Positions 1 through 9,354 are shown, counted from the first letter of the stretch. The stretch is DNA of 64,000 bases from Candidatus Alcium sp. F082 (GCA_001543395.1 LPNG01000009.1:26583-90582), one strand, 5' to 3'. Numbers and translations are program-made. The notes: generated from the sequence alone by a model not told the origin.

Positions 1-230
1 TCATTGGGGACAGTCGTAGTATTTTCGACAAAACCATCCGAACTTTCGGCAGTGGCGGATTGTATGGCTTCATCGGCCATTTCAAACACGACAAATACGG
101 CAAAATGAGGATGTTTGTCACTCATACCAAACAATGCTTCCTCCTCCGATTGAAAGACGAGCAGCACTTTATCATCAGTTCGCCGAAGCGGGAGGAGATT
201 GTGGAGTTTATTTCCCAACACATCAAATAA
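1..230 (+). CDS. PH-like domain protein, C-terminal fragment
   Basis: The window opens inside an open frame (codons from base 3) ending in TAA at 228-230, about 75 residues. Visible text includes RTFGSGGLYGFIGHF and KDEQHFIISSPKREEI. This matches the C-terminal part of bacterial pleckstrin-homology-like (bPH) proteins, small beta-rich domains of unclear role in Bacteroidota. The beginning lies outside the window, so length, signal peptide or membrane segments cannot be judged. The assignment is family recognition from a short fragment and could be wrong in detail; that it codes is likely, because the frame is open and protein-like to a natural stop. Confidence 0.6.
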   Translation, partial: IGDSRSIFDKTIRTFGSGGLYGFIGHFKHDKYGKMRMFVTHTKQCFLLRLKDEQHFIISSPKREEIVEFISQHIK

Positions 231-273
231 GCCAAATTTTTGTTTTCAGCAATAAAAGAATCTTGTTTTTTTG

Positions 274-281
274 TAATTTTG
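274..281 (+). promoter_or_regulatory. -7 promoter box for typA
   Basis: TAATTTTG matches the Bacteroidota sigma-ABfr -7 consensus TAnnTTTG and lies 32 bases before the typA start codon. No convincing -33 TTTG at the usual spacing was found. Confidence 0.5.
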
Positions 282-313
282 CGGCTTGAATTTTTAGGAA
301 ATTTTATACTAAA

Positions 314-2128
314 ATGCAGAATATCAGAAATATAGCAATTATCGCCCACGTTGACCACGGCAAGACCACCCTTGTGGACCGCATCCTTTACCAATCCCAA
401 CTCTTCAAGGAATCGGACGAAGCCCCTGGCCAACTCATTCTCGACAACAACGACCTCGAACGCGAACGCGGCATCACCATCCTCTCGAAGAATGTGTCCG
501 TTCGCTATAAAGATGTGAAAATCAATATCATCGACACTCCTGGCCACGCCGACTTTGGCGGCGAGGTGGAGCGCGTACTCAACATGGCCGACGGCGTACT
601 GCTGCTGGTAGACGCCTTCGAAGGCCCCATGCCGCAGACCCGTTTCGTGCTGCAGAAGGCCATCGAGCTGGGCCTGAAGCCCATCGTGGTCATCAACAAG
701 GTGGACAAACCCAACTGCCGTCCCGACGAGGTGCAAGAGGCCGTCTTCGACCTGATGTTCAACCTCGGCGCAACCGAAGACCAGCTGGACTTCCCCACCG
801 TCTATGGTTCTTCAAAACAAGGCTGGATGTCGGACCACTGGAACAACGTCACCGACAACGTCTCCTACCTTCTGGATGTCATCATCGACACGATACCGCC
901 CGCGAAGTTCGAGGAAGGCACACCTCAGATGCTGATCACCTCTTTGGATTACAGCTCCTACGTGGGCCGTATCGCCGTAGGTCGTCTGAAGCGTGGTACC
1001 CTGCAGGCCGGACAGAATGTCTCGTTGGTGAAACGCGATGGTTCCGTGACCAAATCGACCATCAAGGAGCTCTACACCTTTGAAGGCTTAGGCAAGGAAC
1101 GCACCAAGAAACCTGTCGAGGCAGGCGACATCATCGCGCTGATGGGTATCGACGACTTTGAGATTGGCGACACCGTGGCCGATTACGAGAACCCCGAGCC
1201 GCTGCCGCCCATCCACGTGGACGAGCCTACAATGAGCATGCTGTTCACCATCAACAACTCGCCGTTCTTCGGCAAGGAAGGCAAATACGTCACCTCGCGT
1301 CACCTGCGTGAACGCCTTTACAAAGAGACCGAGAAGAATCTTGCCTTGAAGGTGGAAGACACCGACTCGCCCGACTCGCTGATGGTCTATGGACGTGGTA
1401 TCCTGCACCTTAGCATTTTGGTGGAGACTATGCGTCGCGAGGGTTATGAGTTCCAACTCGGCCAGCCCAAGGTCATCCTGAAATACATCGACGACGTGAA
1501 GTGCGAGCCTATCGAATGCCTTACCGTCCTCGTTCCCGAGGACTTCGCAGGCCGTGTCATTGAGCAGGTCAGCGCCCGCAAGGGTGAGATGACCCAGATG
1601 GAGCCTAAGGGCGACCGCATGTGCCTCGACTTCGACATCCCGTCGCGCGGTCTCATCGGCTTGAGAAACACCCTGCTGACCGTCACCGAGGGTGAGGCCA
1701 TCGTGTCGCACCGCTTCAAGGACTACGAGCCTTGGAAGGGCGAGATGCCCAGCCGCAACACCGGCGCTCTGATCTCGATGGAGACGGGCCAAGCCATTCC
1801 CTACGCCATCTGTAAGTTGCAGGACCGTGGCACCTTCTTCGTCAATCCTAACGAAGATGTTTATGCCGGCGAGGTCATCGGCGAGAACACGCGTTCGAAC
1901 GACATCGTCATCAACGTGTGCAAGACCAAGCACCTCACCAACGTGCGTGCTTCGGGTAGCGACGAGGCCATCCGCCTCATTCCGCCCGTGCGTTTCTCGT
2001 TGGAGGAATACATGGAGTACATCCGCGACGACGAGTACCTCGAGGTGACGCCCAAGAGCCTGCGTCTGCGCAAGATCATCCTTGACGAGCTGGAGCGCAA
2101 ACGTGCCTCGCGTCGTGGTGAAGAATAG
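314..2128 (+). CDS. typA: Ribosome-associated GTPase TypA/BipA
   Basis: Translational GTPase of the EF-G family that binds the ribosome and supports 50S assembly and stress or low-temperature growth. All GTPase motifs are visible: AHVDHGKTT (G1) near residue 12, RERGITI (switch I), [14 protein letters not shown] (G3) and NKVDKP (G4). The EF-Tu-like beta-barrel follows, and the TypA-specific C-terminal domain carries [10 protein letters not shown]. Its 604 residues are the usual family length. The ATG follows a -7 box, so the gene probably has its own promoter, and a hairpin terminator lies downstream. No anomalies. Soluble cytoplasmic protein; identification is secure. Confidence 0.97.
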   Translation: MQNIRNIAIIAHVDHGKTTLVDRILYQSQLFKESDEAPGQLILDNNDLERERGITILSKNVSVRYKDVKINIIDTPGHADFGGEVERVLNMADGVLLLVDAFEGPMPQTRFVLQKAIELGLKPIVVINKVDKPNCRPDEVQEAVFDLMFNLGATEDQLDFPTVYGSSKQGWMSDHWNNVTDNVSYLLDVIIDTIPPAKFEEGTPQMLITSLDYSSYVGRIAVGRLKRGTLQAGQNVSLVKRDGSVTKSTIKELYTFEGLGKERTKKPVEAGDIIALMGIDDFEIGDTVADYENPEPLPPIHVDEPTMSMLFTINNSPFFGKEGKYVTSRHLRERLYKETEKNLALKVEDTDSPDSLMVYGRGILHLSILVETMRREGYEFQLGQPKVILKYIDDVKCEPIECLTVLVPEDFAGRVIEQVSARKGEMTQMEPKGDRMCLDFDIPSRGLIGLRNTLLTVTEGEAIVSHRFKDYEPWKGEMPSRNTGALISMETGQAIPYAICKLQDRGTFFVNPNEDVYAGEVIGENTRSNDIVINVCKTKHLTNVRASGSDEAIRLIPPVRFSLEEYMEYIRDDEYLEVTPKSLRLRKIILDELERKRASRRGEE

Positions 2129-2150
2129 TTTTGAAGGCATGTCATACCGA

Positions 2151-2208
2151 GCCTTTCTACCTATGTCATTCCGAGGCTTCAGCCGAGAGAATCTATAGGC
2201 AGAAAGGC
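2151..2208. repeat. Imperfect inverted repeat downstream of typA
   Basis: Arms gcctttctacctat (2151-2164) and ataggcagaaaggc (2195-2208) are complementary apart from one base. The spacer holds text like tcattccgaggcttcagc, which resembles interspersed repeats common in Bacteroidota intergenic regions. The rest of the 2129-2363 spacer holds the typA terminator and no gene. Confidence 0.45.
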
Positions 2209-2241
2209 GAGTGTATCTATGCCTTCAAAAAAAATCAAATG

Positions 2242-2269
2242 AGTCGGGCATTATGTCCGACTTTTTTTG
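2242..2269 (+). terminator. Rho-independent terminator of typA
   Basis: A six-base-pair stem agtcgg (2242-2247) / ccgact (2257-2262) is followed by a run of T ending at 2269. Confidence 0.7.
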
Positions 2270-2363
2270 TATTATTGCACCTTTGTAGAGCCTATAACGA
2301 GCGGGCTCGGTCAAATCTCATTTTTCTTTTTTCAAAAGTTTGAAAATCAAAACTATAAGCAAT

Positions 2364-2954
2364 ATGTCAAAACTCAAGAAAACCCTCATTATCCTCTTCG
2401 TCGCGGTGGGTCTCACCTCATGCGATGTGATCAATCAGATAGCACAGATGGCTAACTTCGCAAATTGTTCCTTCAATTTCAATAGTGTGAACCAGATCCA
2501 GATGCTTGGCGTCAACCTGAGCAAGGGCATGACGAAAAGCGACCTCAACGCCGCGCAGCTGCTCACCTTGGCCAACGCCGTCATCAAAAAGGAGCTTCCT
2601 GTGACATTCAATGTCAACCTCGACGTGAAGAACCCCAATGCCATCGCCGCTGCCATGTCGAAGATGGATTACATATTGACACTCAACGGCAAGCAGGTTG
2701 TCAGCACCACGCTGAGCAAAGCCATTAACGTGCCGGCCAACTCCACCAACACTGTGTCGATCCCCATCACCACCGACCTGTTCCAGCTATTCAGCGGCGA
2801 GTCGGCCGATGCCATCATCAACTTGGCCTTCAAGTTGGCAGGTGCCAGCAGCGACCCCGTCAATGTGGGGCTTAAGGTGAAACCTTATATCACCATCAAT
2901 AACCAACAGCTTGCCTACCCCGATTTCATTTCGATGAACAAGGTCCTGAATTGA
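2364..2954 (+). CDS. LEA2-like lipoprotein
   Basis: The frame is open from a TTG at 2340, but the ATG at 2364 begins a clean lipoprotein signal: MSKLKK, a hydrophobic stretch, then VGLTSC with the lipobox cysteine at residue 20. The mature part, about 175 residues, contains VNLDVKNPNA and later VPANSTNTVSIPI, the pattern of the LEA14/WHy (LEA_2) immunoglobulin-like fold seen in Bacteroidota lipoproteins. It should be anchored to the periplasmic side of the envelope. Molecular role unknown; no catalytic residues are evident. It sits alone between the typA terminator and a gene beginning 22 bases later, which may be co-transcribed. Confidence 0.75.
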   Translation: MSKLKKTLIILFVAVGLTSCDVINQIAQMANFANCSFNFNSVNQIQMLGVNLSKGMTKSDLNAAQLLTLANAVIKKELPVTFNVNLDVKNPNAIAAAMSKMDYILTLNGKQVVSTTLSKAINVPANSTNTVSIPITTDLFQLFSGESADAIINLAFKLAGASSDPVNVGLKVKPYITINNQQLAYPDFISMNKVLN

Positions 2955-2976
2955 ACCGATAACCCTTTTATTTTCA

Positions 2977-3738
2977 ATGGAGATTAGAGAACGACACTTC
3001 AGCATCGATCCGGGCGAAGGGAAGAAAATGGACGGATGTCCCTATTCCACCTTCGAAGACGGACGCGATGTGAAGGATTTTATCATACCACCCAAAGGCT
3101 ACGTCTTTACTGGCTTCCGTTTCGACCCTAACGCCAGCAACCAAATCTACGACGGCAAACTCATTGCCGAATATACCAAAGAGCCGTTCAACGAGACACT
3201 CAGATCCAGCTTGTGGAAGGCGCTGCTTGCCTTGGCCGTCCTGGCTGTCATCGCAGGCATCGTGCTCCTTGCCGTAGGCGTGTTCAAAGGTCCCAAGACC
3301 AACCGTCCGGCCAAGACGCCTCAGACCGAGGTGATCGCCACCGACACCCTCGCTGAAGAGACACCCGCCGTGGCAAAGGAAGAGCCTCAAAAGGTTGAAG
3401 AGCCCGTCGCCCCTGCCGAAGAGCCCGAAGCAGAGCCCACGCCTGAGGTGAAAGAAGAAGAAAAGCCTGTCGCCGCCACGCCTGCCAGCCCATTCCAAAA
3501 GGAATTCTGGGATATGATCCACAGACGTGAGGTGCGCATGGACCCGTACGACAGCCTATACAAGGCCAACCGCAACCAGGTGGAAGGCGAAGAATACGAC
3601 TACCTGCGCTTCATCATCCTGAAGGACTTCCCCTCCTTCAAAGAATGGAGCGGTAAGCTGCGCAACATCTCCCCGTCGGATGCCGAACAGATTCAAGACA
3701 TCAGCACGTTGAAGGAGAAGATCAAAGCAACAGAATAA
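2977..3738 (+). CDS. Single-pass membrane protein of unknown function
   Basis: This 253-residue protein has no family I recognise. An N-terminal soluble part of about 80 residues (CPYSTFEDGRDVKDFIIPP) precedes one membrane helix around residues 81-104 (LLALAVLAVIAGIVLLAVGVF). A long Pro/Glu/Ala/Lys-rich linker (about 105-170) follows, then a C-terminal globular part with FQKEFWDMIHRREVRMDPY. The layout suggests an envelope protein whose terminal domains are joined by a flexible spacer. It starts 22 bases after the LEA2-like lipoprotein and ends 33 bases before gcvP, so it could be read with either. Confidence is for a real coding sequence only. Confidence 0.75.
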   Translation: MEIRERHFSIDPGEGKKMDGCPYSTFEDGRDVKDFIIPPKGYVFTGFRFDPNASNQIYDGKLIAEYTKEPFNETLRSSLWKALLALAVLAVIAGIVLLAVGVFKGPKTNRPAKTPQTEVIATDTLAEETPAVAKEEPQKVEEPVAPAEEPEAEPTPEVKEEEKPVAATPASPFQKEFWDMIHRREVRMDPYDSLYKANRNQVEGEEYDYLRFIILKDFPSFKEWSGKLRNISPSDAEQIQDISTLKEKIKATE

Positions 3739-3771
3739 AATCATCATACAAAAACAAAAACATTTCAAGAA

Positions 3772-6636
3772 ATGATCAGAAACAACTTCATCAAACGCCA
3801 CAACGGCCCCACCGCATCGGATGCTGAAAAGATGCTCAAGGTCATCGGCGTGAAATCGCAAGAACAACTTGTCGACGAAATCATCGCTCCCGAGATTCGT
3901 CTGCCGAAAGACCTCAACATCGGCGAGGGCATGAGCGAATACGAAGTCATCAGCCACCTCAAGGCTCTGGGTGCCAAGAACAAGCAGTTCCGCAGCTACA
4001 TCGGCTTGGGCTACTACAACACCATCACCCCTGGCGTCATCATGCGCAACATCCTTGAGAACCCGGGCTGGTACACCTCTTATACCCCCTACCAAGCTGA
4101 GATCTCTCAAGGCCGTCTCGAAGCCCTCGTGAACTACCAGACCGTCATCAGCGACCTCACCGCCCTGCCGTTGGCCAACGCCAGCCTGCTCGACGAAGGC
4201 ACCGCCGCCGCCGAAGCCATGCTGATGTTCTGGCACGCCCGCAGCCGCGCCCAGGTGAAAGCAGGCGTGAAGAAGTTCTTCGTCGCCAACGACGTGTTCC
4301 CACAGACCATCGAAGTCATCAAGACCCGCGCCCACTTCCAAGGCATCGAGGTGGTGATCGACGACATCAACAAGTTCGACTGCAGCGAGGAATACTTCGG
4401 CGTGCTGATCCAGTGCCCCAACCAGTTTGGTGAGATCGTTGATAACCGCGCCAAGGTCGCCGCATGGAAAGAGAAAGGCATGCAAGTGGCCGTCGCCGCC
4501 GACCTTTTGAGCCTCACCCTCATCACGCCTCCCGGCGAATGGGGTGCCGACGTAGTACTCGGTTCCAACCAGCGTTTCGGTTTGCCGATGGGATTCGGCG
4601 GTCCTCATGCCGGTTACTTCGCCACCACTGAGGCCTACAAGCGTGAGATGCCCGGCCGTATCATCGGCATCAGCGTCGACGCCCTGGGCAACCCCGCCTA
4701 CCGTCTGGCCTTGCAGACCCGTGAGCAGCACATCAAGCGCGAGCGCGCCACGTCGAACATCTGTACCGCACAAGCTTTGCTCGCCATCATGTCGGGATTC
4801 TACGCCTTGTATCATGGTCCGGAGGGCTTGATCGAAATCGCTCATCACATCAACTGCCTCGCCGGCAAGCTGACCTCAGAGCTGGCCAAACTCGGCGTGA
4901 AGCAGCTCAACAAATACTTCTTCGACACGCTGTTGTTCGAACTGCCCGAAGGCGCTTGCACCTGCAAGGTGAAGGAAGCCGCCGAGAAACACGGCATGAA
5001 CTTCCGTATCATCGACAAGCAACACTTCGGCATCAGCATCGACGAGACCACGGCTCGTGAGGACATCAACGAAATCGGTCAGGTCGTCGCCGAAGCCCTT
5101 GGCAAGCAACACGAGGAGCTCGTCTGCGACCCGAACTGCCAGAAGTTCAGCGGCATCCCTGCCGAGATGCAGCGTACCTCCAAGTTCATGCAGGCCCCGA
5201 TGTTCTTCAAGTACCGCAGCGAGACCGACATGATGCGTTACATGAAGAAGCTCGAGAACCGCGACCTCAGCCTCAACCGCTGCATGATCCCGCTGGGCTC
5301 CTGCACCATGAAGCTGAACCCCGCCACTTCGATGTATGCCCTCAGCTGGCCTGAGTTCGGCAACATCCACCCCTTCGTCCCCGCCGACCAAGCGGAAGGC
5401 TACCTCGAACTCATCGCCGAGATGGAGAAAGACCTCTGCGAAATCACGGGCTTCAAGGGCATGAGCTTCATGCCTAACTCGGGTGCCAGCGGCGAATATG
5501 CCGGTCTGCTCACTATCCGTCGTTACCAAGAGGCCAACGGTCAGGGTCACAGAAATATCTGCTTGATCCCTGCCTCTGCCCACGGCACCAACCCCGCCTC
5601 TGCCGCCATGGCTGGCATGCAGGTGGTGGTGGTTGCCTGCGACGAACACGGTAACATCAACCTTGAAGACGCCAAGGCCAAGGCCGAGCAATACAAGGAC
5701 AACCTGGCTGCCTTTATGGTCACCTATCCCTCGACCCACGGCATCTACGAGGACGGCATCCGCACCCTCGTGAAGATCGTTCACGACAACGGCGGCCAAG
5801 TCTACATGGACGGCGCCAACATGAACGCCCAAGTCGGTCTGACCAGCCCCGGTTACATCGGTGCCGACGTCTGCCACCTCAACCTGCACAAGACCTTCGC
5901 CATCCCGCACGGCGGTGGCGGTCCTGGCGTAGGCCCCATCGGCGTGGCCGAACACCTGAAGCCCTACCTGCCCTCGCACATCCTGTTCCACTGCGGTGGC
6001 GAAAAGCAGGAAGGCGCTGTTTCAGCCGCTCCGTTCGGTAGCGCTCAGATCCTCACCATCACCTACTGCTACATCAAGATGCTGGGCGGTGAAGGCCTGA
6101 AGAAAGCCACCATGGGTGCCATCATGAATGCCAACTACCTGAAGGAAAGACTGAAGGACTACTACCCGATCCTGTATACCGGCAACCACGGCCATGTGGC
6201 TCACGAGATGATCCTCGACATCAACGGCATCAATAAGACTGTTGGTGTGGCCGCCATCGACATCGCCAAGCGTTTGATGGACTTCGGCTTCCACGCTCCT
6301 ACCGTGGCCTTCCCGGTGCACGAGACCCTGATGGTGGAACCCACTGAGAGCGAGCCTATCGCCGAGCTTGACCGCTTCGTCGAAGCCATGATCCAGATCC
6401 GCAAGGAGATCAAGGACATCGAGGACGGCAAGGCCGAAAAGGGCAACAACATCATCAGCCACGCTCCTTACACCGCCGAGATGCTGATGGCTGACAAGTG
6501 GGAGTTCCCCTTCAGCCGTCAAGAGGCCGGCTTCCCGATGAAGAGCGACGTTCAGGACAAGTACTTCCCGCACGTCACCCGCGTCGACGATGCCTATGGC
6601 GACAGAAATCTGGTTTGCAAGTTCTCTGCTGAATAA
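3772..6636 (+). CDS. gcvP: Glycine dehydrogenase (decarboxylating), P protein
   Basis: The P protein of the glycine cleavage system decarboxylates glycine with pyridoxal phosphate and transfers the aminomethyl group to lipoylated H protein. It is 954 residues, the full fused single-chain form. The N-terminal half begins NNFIKRHNGPTASDAEKML with later GLGYYNTITP. The PLP-lysine region NLHKTFAIPHGGGGPG lies near residue 705. Other family signatures are IPLGSCTMKLNP and SAHGTNPASAAMAGM. The partner genes gcvT and gcvH are not in this window. A strong terminator hairpin follows at 6681. Nothing unusual; identification is secure. Confidence 0.98.
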   Translation: MIRNNFIKRHNGPTASDAEKMLKVIGVKSQEQLVDEIIAPEIRLPKDLNIGEGMSEYEVISHLKALGAKNKQFRSYIGLGYYNTITPGVIMRNILENPGWYTSYTPYQAEISQGRLEALVNYQTVISDLTALPLANASLLDEGTAAAEAMLMFWHARSRAQVKAGVKKFFVANDVFPQTIEVIKTRAHFQGIEVVIDDINKFDCSEEYFGVLIQCPNQFGEIVDNRAKVAAWKEKGMQVAVAADLLSLTLITPPGEWGADVVLGSNQRFGLPMGFGGPHAGYFATTEAYKREMPGRIIGISVDALGNPAYRLALQTREQHIKRERATSNICTAQALLAIMSGFYALYHGPEGLIEIAHHINCLAGKLTSELAKLGVKQLNKYFFDTLLFELPEGACTCKVKEAAEKHGMNFRIIDKQHFGISIDETTAREDINEIGQVVAEALGKQHEELVCDPNCQKFSGIPAEMQRTSKFMQAPMFFKYRSETDMMRYMKKLENRDLSLNRCMIPLGSCTMKLNPATSMYALSWPEFGNIHPFVPADQAEGYLELIAEMEKDLCEITGFKGMSFMPNSGASGEYAGLLTIRRYQEANGQGHRNICLIPASAHGTNPASAAMAGMQVVVVACDEHGNINLEDAKAKAEQYKDNLAAFMVTYPSTHGIYEDGIRTLVKIVHDNGGQVYMDGANMNAQVGLTSPGYIGADVCHLNLHKTFAIPHGGGGPGVGPIGVAEHLKPYLPSHILFHCGGEKQEGAVSAAPFGSAQILTITYCYIKMLGGEGLKKATMGAIMNANYLKERLKDYYPILYTGNHGHVAHEMILDINGINKTVGVAAIDIAKRLMDFGFHAPTVAFPVHETLMVEPTESEPIAELDRFVEAMIQIRKEIKDIEDGKAEKGNNIISHAPYTAEMLMADKWEFPFSRQEAGFPMKSDVQDKYFPHVTRVDDAYGDRNLVCKFSAE

Positions 6637-6680
6637 GGAATTGTTTCACGCAGAATACGCAGAATACGCAGAATGAAAAA

Positions 6681-6710
6681 AAATCGCAACCTGAAGGTTG
6701 CGATTTTTTT
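6681..6710. terminator. Bidirectional terminator between gcvP and the S4 gene
   Basis: An 11-base-pair stem (6681-6691 with 6696-6706) closes a TGAA loop, with an A run before it and a T run after it, so it can serve both converging genes. Just upstream, gcagaatac is repeated in tandem (about 6652-6673). Confidence 0.9.
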
Positions 6711-6717
6711 CATTTTG

Positions 6718-6960
6718 TCATTCTCCTTGATAATCGACCAAAATCTCGTAATTCTCAAAGACGATCACTTCTCCAGCGGTGATCTTCGCCCGCTTGCGGG
6801 TCTCCACCTCGCCGTTGCGGAGCACCATGCCCGCTGTGACGACCTCTTGGGCCTCAGCGCCCGAATACACCACATCGCAGGCCTTCAGCAACGAAATCAA
6901 AGGGATGAAGTCCTCACCTTCACGAAGCGTGAAAAGGATTCTGTTGAGCTTTTTTGCCAT
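6718..6960 (-). CDS. RNA-binding S4 domain protein
   Basis: An 80-residue protein that is essentially one S4 RNA-binding domain: LISLLKACDVVYSGAEAQ, then VTAGMVLRNGEVETRKRAKI, then a beta strand with GEVIVFENYEI. The spacing matches small stand-alone S4 proteins (YbcJ/YaaA-like), which bind structured RNA, probably rRNA or tRNA. It starts two bases after the DUF368 gene ends, so the two are co-transcribed from the right, and it ends near the bidirectional terminator. Exact target unknown. Confidence 0.85.
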   Translation of the reverse strand: MAKKLNRILFTLREGEDFIPLISLLKACDVVYSGAEAQEVVTAGMVLRNGEVETRKRAKITAGEVIVFENYEILVDYQGE

Positions 6961-6961
6961 A

Positions 6962-7912
6962 TCAATTTGATTTAGGGATTTGCAATCGTTCAGCCTGCTT
7001 CCTCTCGGTATGCCTTGCCATCAGTTCCAACAGATACACCGACAGGCCACCCCAAACCGCCATCACAACAGCAATGAGCAACTCAGTGTTCCAATTCGGA
7101 AGATGAAACACATAATCCATCATGTCGGCAGTGGGTTCCTTCCACGGATAGACCACGGGCAGACTGCCCAGCATGAAACCTGCCAACACCGACAAGGTGG
7201 AATCGCGGTAGTCACGCATGAGCCACGAAAGCAAGTGCGAGAACGAAATGATACTCACTATCGCGCCCAATACGAACGGGAAAAGAATTCTTGCTCCATG
7301 CATAAATGTAGACGCCTTAGTCAAAGCAGGAATCGCCTCAGTGACAATCAGTTCGTAGTTGCCCATTAACAACATGAGGTGAGAGCCGGATACCCCAGGC
7401 ACCACCATGCCCGTAGCTCCGACGATACCACAAAGGAAGAGATAGAGGAAATTATCGTTTGAATACGGGTTCGACTTGATGGACAACAAAAACGAAACCG
7501 CCAAGCCCAACAGAAGCAACACCACGTTCTTGACATTTACCTTTTCGATGCGCTTCATCACATATATCACCGAAGCAATAATGAGACCGATGAAAAACGA
7601 CCAAGTGTACACCTCGTATGATTTCAGTGTTTGCTTTAGGAAGATGGCCGTCAGCACCATTCCCACCAAAAGCCCCAACACAATGGTTACCAAGAACTTG
7701 AAATCAGTACGGCGAGCAAACTCACCGAATTGCCCTTTGTTTAAAAACTTGAAGTTCTTGTGATTCAACGACTTAATAGCATTGACAAAGCGCTCGAATA
7801 CGCCAAGAATCAGCGAAGCCGTACCACTCGATACGGGAAACACATTTACGGCTCCCATGATCATGCCTTTGATGAAATCCTTTATAGAAAGCCACATTTC
7901 AAGCATCGCCAA
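6962..7912 (-). CDS. DUF368 family membrane protein, probable polyprenyl-phosphate transporter
   Basis: A 316-residue polytopic membrane protein with about eight hydrophobic segments. The diagnostic repeated motif is clear: GAVNVFPVSSGTASLILG near the N terminus and ATGMVVPGVSGSHLMLLMGN in the middle, an inverted-repeat transporter architecture. DUF368 proteins have been shown in other bacteria to recycle undecaprenyl phosphate across the membrane (PopT-type), so a role in returning the lipid carrier of wall and glycan synthesis is a reasonable transfer from the family. The start at 7912 lies 19 bases after a TATTTTTG box; internal ATGs at codons 3 and 6 are alternatives. Read together with the S4 gene. 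Confidence 0.85.
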   Translation of the reverse strand: MAMLEMWLSIKDFIKGMIMGAVNVFPVSSGTASLILGVFERFVNAIKSLNHKNFKFLNKGQFGEFARRTDFKFLVTIVLGLLVGMVLTAIFLKQTLKSYEVYTWSFFIGLIIASVIYVMKRIEKVNVKNVVLLLLGLAVSFLLSIKSNPYSNDNFLYLFLCGIVGATGMVVPGVSGSHLMLLMGNYELIVTEAIPALTKASTFMHGARILFPFVLGAIVSIISFSHLLSWLMRDYRDSTLSVLAGFMLGSLPVVYPWKEPTADMMDYVFHLPNWNTELLIAVVMAVWGGLSVYLLELMARHTERKQAERLQIPKSN

Positions 7913-7931
7913 TGCAATTTATTTCAAAACA

Positions 7932-7939
7932 CAAAAATA
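7932..7939 (-). promoter_or_regulatory. -7 promoter box for the DUF368-S4 pair
   Basis: caaaaata on the plus strand is TATTTTTG on the minus strand, matching TAnnTTTG, 19 bases from the DUF368 start. Confidence 0.5.
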
Positions 7940-8010
7940 CGACAAAAATTGTAACCATAGGAAGATTTCATGATTCTAGTCAAAATGGTGCCATTTCATT
8001 GTAAATTTCT

Positions 8011-8018
8011 TATCTTTG
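8011..8018 (+). promoter_or_regulatory. -7 promoter box for the DUF493-acylphosphatase pair
   Basis: TATCTTTG fits the TAnnTTTG consensus and lies 18 bases before the ATG at 8037. Confidence 0.55.
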
Positions 8019-8036
8019 CATCCATAAACAAAGATC

Positions 8037-8300
8037 ATGACAGAAGAAAAAGTCGACTATCCACAGAACTTCGACATCAAGCTGATCATCGCCGCTGAGA
8101 TTGCCATGGAAGAAGCCAAGCGCAACATCAGCAGGGCACTCAGCGAGAGTCAGACCGTGCACAGCTTCGTCAACGTGAGAAGCAGCGGCAAAGGCAACTA
8201 CATCAGCTATTGCTACAACATCGACATCGAAAGCAAAGAGCACCTCGAGCGCACCTATGCCCTGCTCAGGACCATACCTGGACTCAAATTCGCCCTATGA
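8037..8300 (+). CDS. DUF493 (YbeD-like) protein
   Basis: An 87-residue protein with the DUF493/YbeD pattern: a short N-terminal strand (FDIKLIIAAE), a helix, then the typical SSGKGNYISYCYNIDIES and a C-terminal helix ending TIPGLKFAL. The family adopts an ACT-like ferredoxin fold; in E. coli YbeD lies next to lipoate genes, but its biochemical function is not established. Its stop overlaps the start of the acylphosphatase gene (ATGA at 8297-8300), indicating translational coupling. Likely a small cytoplasmic regulator; role unproven. Confidence 0.8.
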   Translation: MTEEKVDYPQNFDIKLIIAAEIAMEEAKRNISRALSESQTVHSFVNVRSSGKGNYISYCYNIDIESKEHLERTYALLRTIPGLKFAL

Positions 8301-8575
8301 CAAAAGCCTATTCCATAAGAATCTACGGCCGTGTGTTCAACGTTGGGTTTCGGCGCTATGTGCACCGCTACGGGTTGCAATGCAACGTGACGGGCTATGT
8401 GGAGAACGACCATACAGACGACTGTGTCCACATCGAAGCCGAAGGCGATGAAAAAGACCTCGACCGCTTCACCTTGCTCTGCGGCGAAGGCACACCTTAT
8501 TCATTTATCACCGACATGAAGATTGAGGCGGTGGCGCCGACGGGAAAATACGATGATTTTATGGAAATACGATGA
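8297..8575 (+). CDS. acyP: Acylphosphatase
   Basis: A 92-residue protein of the acylphosphatase fold, which hydrolyses carboxyl-phosphate bonds such as acetyl phosphate. The start is the ATG overlapping the DUF493 stop. The active-site loop near residue 10 reads GRVFNVGFRRYV, compared with the usual GxVQGVGFR, and keeps the key arginine after GF. The conserved asparagine segment appears as VTGYVEN. The C terminus (GKYDDFMEIR) matches the family end. The FN substitution in the phosphate loop is atypical but arginine and asparagine are kept, so activity is probable. Cytoplasmic. Confidence 0.85.
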   Translation: MTKAYSIRIYGRVFNVGFRRYVHRYGLQCNVTGYVENDHTDDCVHIEAEGDEKDLDRFTLLCGEGTPYSFITDMKIEAVAPTGKYDDFMEIR

Positions 8576-8584
8576 TTAAAAACA

Positions 8585-8642
8585 GGGCGAACACACAGGT
8601 TCGCCCCTACATACCGACTCTAAACTCTAAACTCTAAACTAA
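8585..8642. repeat. Hairpin repeat and tandem 7-mers
   Basis: The hairpin gggcgaac (8585-8592) / gttcgccc (8599-8606) resembles REP-like intergenic palindromes. It is followed by tandem copies of ctctaaa (about 8618-8641). This spacer separates the acylphosphatase from the exonuclease gene. Confidence 0.65.
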
Positions 8643-8647
8643 ACAAA

Positions 8648-9352
8648 ATGATAGACTTCTCCAAAATCCTCTTCCTCGACATTGAGACAACCTCGCAAGA
8701 GAAGGCATACGACCAACTCAACGAACGGATGCAGAAACTATGGGACAAGAAGGCAGAGCAACTCAACCGCGACAATCCCGAACTCAAGCCTTCCGACATC
8801 TATGACCGTGCCGCCATCTACGCTGAATTCGGCAAGATCGTATGCATCTCGGTGGGATTCTTCAACGGCAACCGTTTCCGTCTGAAGTCGTTTTACGGCC
8901 ACGACGAGAAAGCCCTGCTCAACGACTTCGCCTACATGCTGAACCGTTACTACGACTACCCCGATGCCCAGCTCTGCGCCCACAACGGGAAGGAATTCGA
9001 CTTCCCCTACATCGCCCGCAGGATGCTCATCAATGGCATACAGATCCCCAAAGTACTGCAAGTGGCAGGCAAGAAACCCTGGGAAACCAACTTCATCGAT
9101 ACCATGGAGCTATGGAAGTTCGGCGACTTTAAGAGCTACACCTCCTTGGACCTGCTCTGCGCCATCCTTGACATACCCACCCCGAAAGACGACATCAACG
9201 GCAGCGAAGTAGGCCGCGTCTACTGGCAGGATAACGACCTCGAACGCATCAAGACCTACTGCCAGAAGGACGTGCTGGCCATCGCCCAACTCATGCGCCG
9301 TTTCAACTACCTGCCCCTCATCCCTGACGACTGCGTGGACTACACCAACTGA
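8648..9352 (+). CDS. DEDDy 3'-5' exonuclease, PolB-like
   Basis: A 234-residue stand-alone 3'-5' exonuclease related to the proofreading domain of family B DNA polymerases. Exo I is FLDIETT (Asp and Glu) near residue 11, Exo II is CAHNGKEFDFPYIARR around residues 113-128, and Exo III is TYCQKDVLAIAQL with the Y-x3-D signature near residue 205. All four metal-binding acidic residues are therefore present. Such proteins are widespread in Bacteroidota; substrate unproven. The next gene, a Cas4-like nuclease, starts two bases after its stop, so the pair is expected to act in a common nucleic-acid process. Confidence 0.88.
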   Translation: MIDFSKILFLDIETTSQEKAYDQLNERMQKLWDKKAEQLNRDNPELKPSDIYDRAAIYAEFGKIVCISVGFFNGNRFRLKSFYGHDEKALLNDFAYMLNRYYDYPDAQLCAHNGKEFDFPYIARRMLINGIQIPKVLQVAGKKPWETNFIDTMELWKFGDFKSYTSLDLLCAILDIPTPKDDINGSEVGRVYWQDNDLERIKTYCQKDVLAIAQLMRRFNYLPLIPDDCVDYTN

Positions 9353-9354
9353 GC

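Noticed and set aside
3556..4848. Long minus-strand open frame (430 codons) opposite gcvP
   Set aside because: Low-complexity His/Val/Asp/Gly text typical of an antisense shadow of a GC-rich gene; gcvP is unmistakable.
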